From an uncultured Clostridia bacterium (GTDB lineage: Bacteria; Bacillota; Clostridia; TANB77; CAG-508), in NCBI GenBank assembly GCA_949045875.1, contig CARPYP010000035.1, forward strand, positions 1 to 16,887: a stretch of DNA of 16,887 nt. The letters run 5' to 3'. Positions 11,708-16,887 of the stretch are shown here, one piece after another. The notes under the pieces are model-generated. The model was not told where the DNA came from and searched no databases. It saw nothing but the letters and a program-made list of their open reading frames with translations. The translations under genes were made by a program, and so were the position numbers. How positions within the stretch are numbered: the first letter of the stretch is position 1; each line of letters begins with the position of its first letter.

Positions 11708-12121
11708 GTGAGACAAGAAAAATCATGTGGAGGGATAATACTAAAAGAAGAAAATAAAGAACTAAAAGTATTACTATTAAAACATAATGCTGGACATTGG
11801 GCATTTGCAAAAGGACATGTAGAAGAAAATGAAACAGAAGAGCAAACAGCACTAAGAGAAATAAAAGAAGAAACAAGTTTAAACGTAAAACTAGACACCA
11901 AATTTAGAACAACAGTAAAATACTCACCCATGGAAGATGTAGAAAAAGAAGTAGTATATTTCTTAGCATATAAAATAGAAGGTAGTGAGACCCCACAACT
12001 AGAAGAAATATCAGAAATACAATGGTTAAACTTAGAAGAAGCAATGAACACAGTAACATATGAAAGAGACAAAGAAATATTACAAAAAGTAGAAAAATAT
12101 ATAAAAGAAGGGAAAAGATAA
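11708..12121 (+). CDS. Nudix hydrolase, MutT/Ap4A-type
   Basis: A 137-residue Nudix protein. The box spans residues 36-58: G36, E42, then REIKEETSL, matching GX5EX7REUXEEXGU except that Ser57 replaces the final Gly. The catalytic REXXEE glutamates are intact. The N-terminus RQEKSCGGIILK and AFAKGHVE fit the bis(5'-nucleosyl)-tetraphosphatase (Ap4A) branch, which removes stress-linked dinucleotides or damaged nucleotides. GTG 11708 is chosen because GAAGG lies seven bases upstream and the family starts at this point; ATG 11687 is in frame but has GGAG only two bases away. It is the first gene of an operon with dut, whose start is one base beyond this stop. Confidence 0.85.
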   Translation: MRQEKSCGGIILKEENKELKVLLLKHNAGHWAFAKGHVEENETEEQTALREIKEETSLNVKLDTKFRTTVKYSPMEDVEKEVVYFLAYKIEGSETPQLEEISEIQWLNLEEAMNTVTYERDKEILQKVEKYIKEGKR

Positions 12122-12122
12122 G

Positions 12123-12584
12123 ATGGAAAGAAAAAGAGGATTTGAAATAGCAAAAGGATTTGAAGAAAAGGACATTAATTTACCCGTTAGAAAGACAAAA
12201 TACTCAGCAGGATATGATATAGAAGCAGCAGAAGACTGTGTAATACCACCATTCAAAAGAGGAGACAAACCATACTTAGTAAAAACAGGACTAAAAGCAT
12301 ATATGCAAGAAGACGAATATTTAAAGTTATGCAATAGAAGTTCAAACCCAGGAAAAAAAGGATTAATATTAGCGAACAGTATAGGAGTTGTAGATGCAGA
12401 TTATTATGGAAATCCAGACAATGATGGTCATATTATGTTTGCATTCATCAATGTAAAAGAAGAAGAAACAATAATAAAAAAAGGAGACTGCATAGGTCAA
12501 GCAATATTTGAAAAGTTCTTAACAACAGACAATGATATAGCAGAAGGAGAAAGAACAGGAGGGTTTGGTTCAACAAATAAATAA
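12123..12584 (+). CDS. dut: dUTP diphosphatase
   Basis: A 153-residue trimeric-type dUTPase, which hydrolyses dUTP to dUMP and pyrophosphate, keeping uracil out of DNA and feeding thymidylate synthesis. All five family motifs are present: SAGYDIEA (28-35), NRSSNPGKKG (71-80), GVVDADYYG (88-96), GDCIGQAIF (121-129) and the C-terminal RTGGFGST (144-151). The catalytic Asp91 in GVVDADYYG is in place. Length is normal. The ATG at 12123 lies one base after the Nudix stop with AAGGGA upstream, so the two nucleotide-sanitation enzymes are probably translated together. Confidence 0.93.
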   Translation: MERKRGFEIAKGFEEKDINLPVRKTKYSAGYDIEAAEDCVIPPFKRGDKPYLVKTGLKAYMQEDEYLKLCNRSSNPGKKGLILANSIGVVDADYYGNPDNDGHIMFAFINVKEEETIIKKGDCIGQAIFEKFLTTDNDIAEGERTGGFGSTNK

Positions 12585-12631
12585 TGCAAAAAACAGGGAA
12601 ATACTATTAAAATTATAGACATATTGTAGAG

Positions 12632-12646
12632 GCGCCCTTTGGGCGT
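12632..12646. repeat. Dispersed GC-rich palindrome, copy 2
   Basis: GCGCCCTTTGGGCGT, identical to 1790-1804. It lies between dut and the J-domain gene. The CGCCC/GGGCG hairpin has no T-run at once after it, so it is not a standard terminator, though it might slow polymerase. Confidence 0.6.
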
Positions 12647-12699
12647 CCGTTTAGTAAAGACATAAAGAAATATGAAAATATTATATATAAAGGATAATT

Positions 12700-13332
12700 A
12701 TGGAAAATTATTATGAAATATTAGAAGTAAGTCCAAATGCATCAAAAGAAATAATAGACAAAGCATATAAAACATTAGCAAAAAGGTATCATCCAGATGC
12801 AAATTCAGTAGAAAAAAAGCAATGGGCTGAAGAAAGATTCAAAAAAATCAATGAAGCATATGAAATTATTTCCAACAAAGAAAAAAGAGAAGAATATGAT
12901 AGAGAACTAGAAAGGCAAAGGAACCAGCAATTAATACAAAGTGAAGATTTAAAGAGAAGTTATGAAAAACTATATGAAGAAAATCAAATCTTAAAAAATC
13001 AATTAACAAATTTAACAGTAAAAAACACATATGAAAATAGCAATAGAGAAGAAGCAATTTATAATGACATGCAAAATCAAATCAATAAAAAAGTAACTCA
13101 ATCAGTAAATCAGGCGTATTATGATGCATATATACAAAGAATGAGAGACTATGGATATAAAATTTATCACAAAAAAACGCTAAAAGAAAGAATGAAAGAC
13201 TTATTAACCATAATAATCGTCATAATGACAGTAATGACAATATTATTTATTTTATGGCAAATTCCAGCATTCAGAAATTATATAGAAACAAATAAAATAT
13301 TTCAAGCATTCAAAAATGCATTTTTAAAATAA
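12700..13332 (+). CDS. Membrane-anchored J-domain protein
   Basis: A 210-residue protein with an N-terminal J-domain (residues 1-67: YYEILEVSPNASKEII, HPD at 31-33, INEAYEIISN), which stimulates the ATPase of DnaK/Hsp70. It lacks the Gly/Phe region, zinc finger and substrate-binding domains of DnaJ, so it is a class C J-protein. Residues 65-108 are charged and likely coiled coil. Residues 168-189 (LLTIIIVIMTVMTILFILW) are one transmembrane helix near the C-terminus, followed by a short basic tail. With no signal peptide, the J-domain should face the cytoplasm, recruiting DnaK to the membrane. AAAGGA precedes the ATG. A strong terminator ends the gene. Confidence 0.85.
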   Translation: MENYYEILEVSPNASKEIIDKAYKTLAKRYHPDANSVEKKQWAEERFKKINEAYEIISNKEKREEYDRELERQRNQQLIQSEDLKRSYEKLYEENQILKNQLTNLTVKNTYENSNREEAIYNDMQNQINKKVTQSVNQAYYDAYIQRMRDYGYKIYHKKTLKERMKDLLTIIIVIMTVMTILFILWQIPAFRNYIETNKIFQAFKNAFLK

Positions 13333-13347
13333 ATTATAGAAACCCAG

Positions 13348-13384
13348 AACACCCAATTTCCCTAAGGAAAATTGGGTGTTTTAA
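13348..13384 (+). terminator. Terminator of the J-domain gene
   Basis: AACACCCAATTT (13348-13359) and AAATTGGGTGTT (13369-13380) form a 12-pair stem, extended by CC/GG near the loop, followed by TTTT. It lies 15 bases after the stop codon. Confidence 0.9.
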
Positions 13385-13608
13385 TATATCTTGTAATAAA
13401 AAAGATATGAAAAATTAATATAAAAGAGTAGGATTCGCAAATCAAGTCTCCGTAAACATACAGAAACAGAACAAAAATTGTCGAAAATTAGTATATTGAA
13501 AAATAAAATGCAAGAATTTATAATTAATTAAGGAAAGTAGGATTAACTTAAAAAAACGCACATCAGAAATGAACAAAAAATAAGATAATAAAATAAAGAA
13601 AATAGATA

Positions 13609-13626
13609 ACACATATCTGTATGTGT
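13609..13626. repeat. 18-bp palindrome upstream of the vWA protein gene
   Basis: ACACATA (13609-13615) and TATGTGT (13620-13626) are exact reverse complements around TCTG, 29 bases before the GTG start. It could be an operator or a leader hairpin. The rest of 13385-13655 is AT-rich, and I found no convincing promoter or known riboswitch in it. Confidence 0.5.
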
Positions 13627-13655
13627 CTGTTGAATAAGAAAGAAGGAGAGGCAAA

Positions 13656-16600
13656 GTGAAAAAACGTAGACAAAGTATAAAAATAATAAGTCTAATAGTT
13701 TTAATATTAATAATAGCTATGATAACAACAATAATTGCGACAACAAAATCAAAAATATATGCAACAGACGAATTTTCATATGGCGGACTAAAATATACAA
13801 TCAAAACAGATAATTCAGATATCATTTTAGAAATTATGGGGACCTCTGGGGTAGTAACAAGTGATTGGTACCAAAATGCAGACTCTCCTATAAAAGACTA
13901 TAAAGAAAGAATAACTAAAGTTGTAGTAACAAAAAATGCAACAGAAATAGGAGACTCAGCATTTGAAGGGTGTACATCATTAAAATTATTTAGTGTACAA
14001 AATAGTTCAAAATGTACAAAAATTGGAAATAGGGCATTTGCTGGTTGTACTTCATTAGAAATGATAAGAAATGCAAATGCAAATTATACCTGTTCAGGTG
14101 GGTGTACACCTACAAGTACAGGTGGTCATGGTTCAGATGGTTGTGCTGGTACAGTTTCAGGTCACAGATACAGGTTTGGTGGGAATGTATTAGAAGTTGG
14201 AGAAGAAGCATTTATGAATTGTACCAGTCTCACAAGAATAATCCAAAACGATAAACTTACAAAAATAGGAGCAAGAGCTTTTTTAGGATGTACAGGAATA
14301 GATGGATTTGATAGTAAAGGTGATAAAGAGCATTCAATGGGTTTTACTGGTAATGGTAACATAGAAGTTGGAAAAGATGCATATAGATATGGAGGATATC
14401 CAGAGGATTATGATATCGAGCCAGAAGTAACTATAACACAAAGTGTACAACAAGCAAATACTGAAACATATTATACTGATGGTATAGGAAAAGTAACAAT
14501 GAATATAACTTCAGAACAAGCACAGTTAAATGATCCGAAAGACTATATTGTATGTTTAGACACAACAGGTAGTATGTACAATAGGGATTCAGGAGGATAC
14601 ATTGGAACAAAGACAAAACTTAATATTGCAAAAGAAGCTTTGCAAATTTTAGCAGATACAATATATGCTGAAAATCCTGAAAATAGGTTAGCAATTGTTT
14701 TGAGTCCAGCTAATTCATATCTATACATGAACTGGAGAGATGGTAGTGAAAGTGAAACTGTAAAAATGGCAATATCAGAAATCTCACCTGATAACCGTAA
14801 AGGAAGTAAAACTTATGGATATTCAGCAGCATATTATACAGGTTCAGCTACAAATTATGATACAGGAATAAAAACAATGGCAGATGTAATAATGCAAAGA
14901 AATACGGGAAAAGATAGAAATGTATATGCTGTTTTTATGAGTGATGGTTTTGCAAACAAACCAGTTAATAAAAATACTAGAGCTGGAAAAATTATATCAG
15001 CATCAGAACATTTAAAAGGAACATGTGATGCAGTATGGTCTATAGCGATAGCTTTAGATTTAGACAATGGAGGAGAAGAACCAAAAGATCCAGATGATGA
15101 ATTTGCACCAGATGAAGGTACTGGTGGTTATGAAGACTTTGTACCACCAGCAATTGACCCGAATGATAAATCTGCATATCTAAGATATATTAATACATAT
15201 TGGGGAGAAACTCAATTATTCCATGATTTTCCAGCACAAGAAAATTTAGAAGAAAGATTTAAAGCCTTTATGAAGCAAGTGGTAAGCTTGAGTACTATGA
15301 GTATAACAAATGTAAAATTTAAAAGTGTGTTAAACACAGATATTTGGGAATTTTATTCAGATTCAGATCATACTAACTCGGAGAATTTAACTATATCAGA
15401 CTCAGAGGCAGTTATAGGAATAAATGGAGTAGGAGCTATAAATAAAGAATACAATTATTATATAAGACTAAAAGACGATAAGAGAGGGGTCACAGATCCA
15501 GCATTACTAGTATCAAATAACCTGTCAGCAGAATACATAATAGCAGGAGGAGCTAATAACGGAAAAGCAGATAAAAAAGAATATACAGAAGAACTTACGC
15601 TAGACTGGGAAGCATGTTATGAATATGAAATAGAATACCATGGAAATGGAGCAACAAGTGGTACAATGGAAAATAGTAGACACGAAGCAGGAGAAGATGT
15701 AGTATTATCAGAAAATAAATATGGTTTAGACTATAGTGTAATATATGATTATAATTATAGTGGGGCAACAAATTCATCAGCAGTAGCAACAGGAACATTT
15801 AATAATTGGAAATCACGAAAAGATGATAGATACTTTAATGATAAAGCAACAATACAAGAAACATTATGTGAATCAGAAGACGAAGTATATCACTTAGATG
15901 CGCAATGGACATTAGGAAGTGTAACACTACCATCACCAACAAGAGATGGCTATACCTGTATTGGATGGAGTACAGATTCTAGCTCAGATACGGCAGAATA
16001 TAATAAAGGAGCATCATATACACCAAGACAAGATAGAGTAACACTATATGCAATATGGGAACCATATAGTGTAACAGTAACCCTTAAAAAAACAGATAGT
16101 ATAACAGGAGAAGGCTTAACAGGAGCAATATTTGGACTATATGAATATAATGGAAGCACATATGTAAGAAAAAGTGATGTAACAGATAATAGAGATGGAA
16201 CATATACAACAGCCAAAATGGTATATAGAGATGGAGAAGGAGGAAATGCTGGAAAATTCAAAATAATAGAAGAAAGAGCGCCACAATATTATACAACACC
16301 AAATCCAGCACAAGAAAAAGAAATAACAATAACGGAACCAGGACATAATCATTATACAACAGGATTTGACATGACAAACGAACCCAATAAAATAAAAGTA
16401 AAAACAATAAAAACAGATAGTGAAACAGGAAACAAAATAGAAGGAGCAACATTTGCAATATATGAATGGAACAATATAGAAAGAGTATGGAAACTATACT
16501 CAAGAAATGAAAATAGAAATGAAACAGACGAAACAATGCACTTTCAGCAAGACAGAACATATTTAAGCGAATGGTTATATGCAAACAAAACAAATGAAGG

Positions 16601-16887
16601 AAAATTCAAAATAGTAGAAGCAATAGCACCAGAAGGGTATTATGGAGACTATAATAATGGAAACAAAAAAGAAAATGATTTTACAATTACAGCAGATAAC
16701 AATGGACAAACAATAACATTACAAAACCAAGATGGGGTATACAAAAACACAAGAGTAAAAGGAACAATAAATGTAAACAAAATAGACAGAGAAACACAAA
16801 GATATTTAAGTCAAGGAGATGCAACACTAGATGGAGCAGAATATGGACTATATGCAGCAGAAGACATATATCATAAAGACACAGTAA
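13656..16887 (+). CDS. Large vWA/LRR/SpaA surface protein, 3' end cut
   Basis: A reading frame open for 1077 codons to the window edge. GTG 13656 is seven bases after GGAG. Residues 1-35 are a basic start and hydrophobic signal segment. Residues 86-215 hold BspA-type leucine-rich repeats (EIGDSAFEGCTSL, KIGNRAFAGCTSL, EVGEEAFMNCTSL, KIGARAFLGCTG), interrupted by a Gly/Cys-rich insert (about 143-177). A von Willebrand A domain covers 294-545, with the metal-site start DTTGS (302-306) and SDG at 429-431. An InlB-type repeat (DGYTCIGWSTD, LYAIWEP) lies near 750-805. SpaA-like domains begin at about 805 and 912 and a third is incomplete. A vWA domain with SpaA domains is the layout of pilus-tip or large adhesins. 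The first half uses T-ending codons (GGT, GAT, TGT) more than the second. The anchor is outside the window. Confidence 0.85.
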   Translation, partial: MKKRRQSIKIISLIVLILIIAMITTIIATTKSKIYATDEFSYGGLKYTIKTDNSDIILEIMGTSGVVTSDWYQNADSPIKDYKERITKVVVTKNATEIGDSAFEGCTSLKLFSVQNSSKCTKIGNRAFAGCTSLEMIRNANANYTCSGGCTPTSTGGHGSDGCAGTVSGHRYRFGGNVLEVGEEAFMNCTSLTRIIQNDKLTKIGARAFLGCTGIDGFDSKGDKEHSMGFTGNGNIEVGKDAYRYGGYPEDYDIEPEVTITQSVQQANTETYYTDGIGKVTMNITSEQAQLNDPKDYIVCLDTTGSMYNRDSGGYIGTKTKLNIAKEALQILADTIYAENPENRLAIVLSPANSYLYMNWRDGSESETVKMAISEISPDNRKGSKTYGYSAAYYTGSATNYDTGIKTMADVIMQRNTGKDRNVYAVFMSDGFANKPVNKNTRAGKIISASEHLKGTCDAVWSIAIALDLDNGGEEPKDPDDEFAPDEGTGGYEDFVPPAIDPNDKSAYLRYINTYWGETQLFHDFPAQENLEERFKAFMKQVVSLSTMSITNVKFKSVLNTDIWEFYSDSDHTNSENLTISDSEAVIGINGVGAINKEYNYYIRLKDDKRGVTDPALLVSNNLSAEYIIAGGANNGKADKKEYTEELTLDWEACYEYEIEYHGNGATSGTMENSRHEAGEDVVLSENKYGLDYSVIYDYNYSGATNSSAVATGTFNNWKSRKDDRYFNDKATIQETLCESEDEVYHLDAQWTLGSVTLPSPTRDGYTCIGWSTDSSSDTAEYNKGASYTPRQDRVTLYAIWEPYSVTVTLKKTDSITGEGLTGAIFGLYEYNGSTYVRKSDVTDNRDGTYTTAKMVYRDGEGGNAGKFKIIEERAPQYYTTPNPAQEKEITITEPGHNHYTTGFDMTNEPNKIKVKTIKTDSETGNKIEGATFAIYEWNNIERVWKLYSRNENRNETDETMHFQQDRTYLSEWLYANKTNEGKFKIVEAIAPEGYYGDYNNGNKKENDFTITADNNGQTITLQNQDGVYKNTRVKGTINVNKIDRETQRYLSQGDATLDGAEYGLYAAEDIYHKDTV

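Overview
The window is very AT-rich, uses TGA as a stop, and has coding strands dominated by A-ending codons (ATA, ACA, GAA, AGA). Together with FolT-type vitamin uptake, SpaA-type surface proteins and a 'CCCTCAGTCA' short palindromic element, this suggests an uncultured, AT-rich gut Firmicute (Clostridia-like). That placement is inference from style, not from a marker gene.

Layout. 1-600: a strong promoter with a short terminated RNA, several hairpins, and a 38-residue one-helix membrane peptide on the minus strand whose ribosome binding site can be masked by its own leader. 601-960: a four-helix-bundle (S23/Avd-like) protein. 1193-1466: tRNA-Cys and tRNA-Gly in one minus-strand unit, interleaved with AT-rich palindromic repeats. 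1467-2188: a regulatory intergenic stretch with short dispersed repeats and a possible attenuator. 2189-6610: a 1473-residue thioester/SpaA adhesin with four copies of a further repeated domain and a degenerate wall-sorting signal.

6714-8213: the most striking region. Two paralogous cassettes each encode a 22-residue hydrophobic peptide (MKD...), with a CCTTT/AAAGG leader hairpin, a bidirectional terminator, and a convergent minus-strand promoter making a predicted antisense RNA of about 80 nt. In each cassette two short direct repeats place sequence matching the peptide's start region inside the antisense gene. That is the layout of the Fst/par type I toxin-antitoxin locus, but the peptides are shorter, lack the usual proline, and the repeats differ between the cassettes. 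A PRPP-binding OPRT-like gene lies between them and appears to share the first cassette's terminator.

8318-11344: an HD-domain phosphohydrolase, then a folate uptake unit: THF riboswitch, folT, an ECF ATPase (with Asn in place of the switch His) and ecfT. Two copies of a short palindromic mobile element bracket folT in inverted orientation. 11367-13332: a 50-residue acidic peptide on the minus strand, then a nucleotide-housekeeping pair (Nudix hydrolase, dUTPase) and a membrane-anchored J-domain protein. 13656-end: the 5' part of a second very large surface protein (leucine-rich repeats, von Willebrand A domain, InlB-type repeat, SpaA domains), cut by the window edge. No sortase, CRISPR, rRNA or complete insertion sequence was seen.
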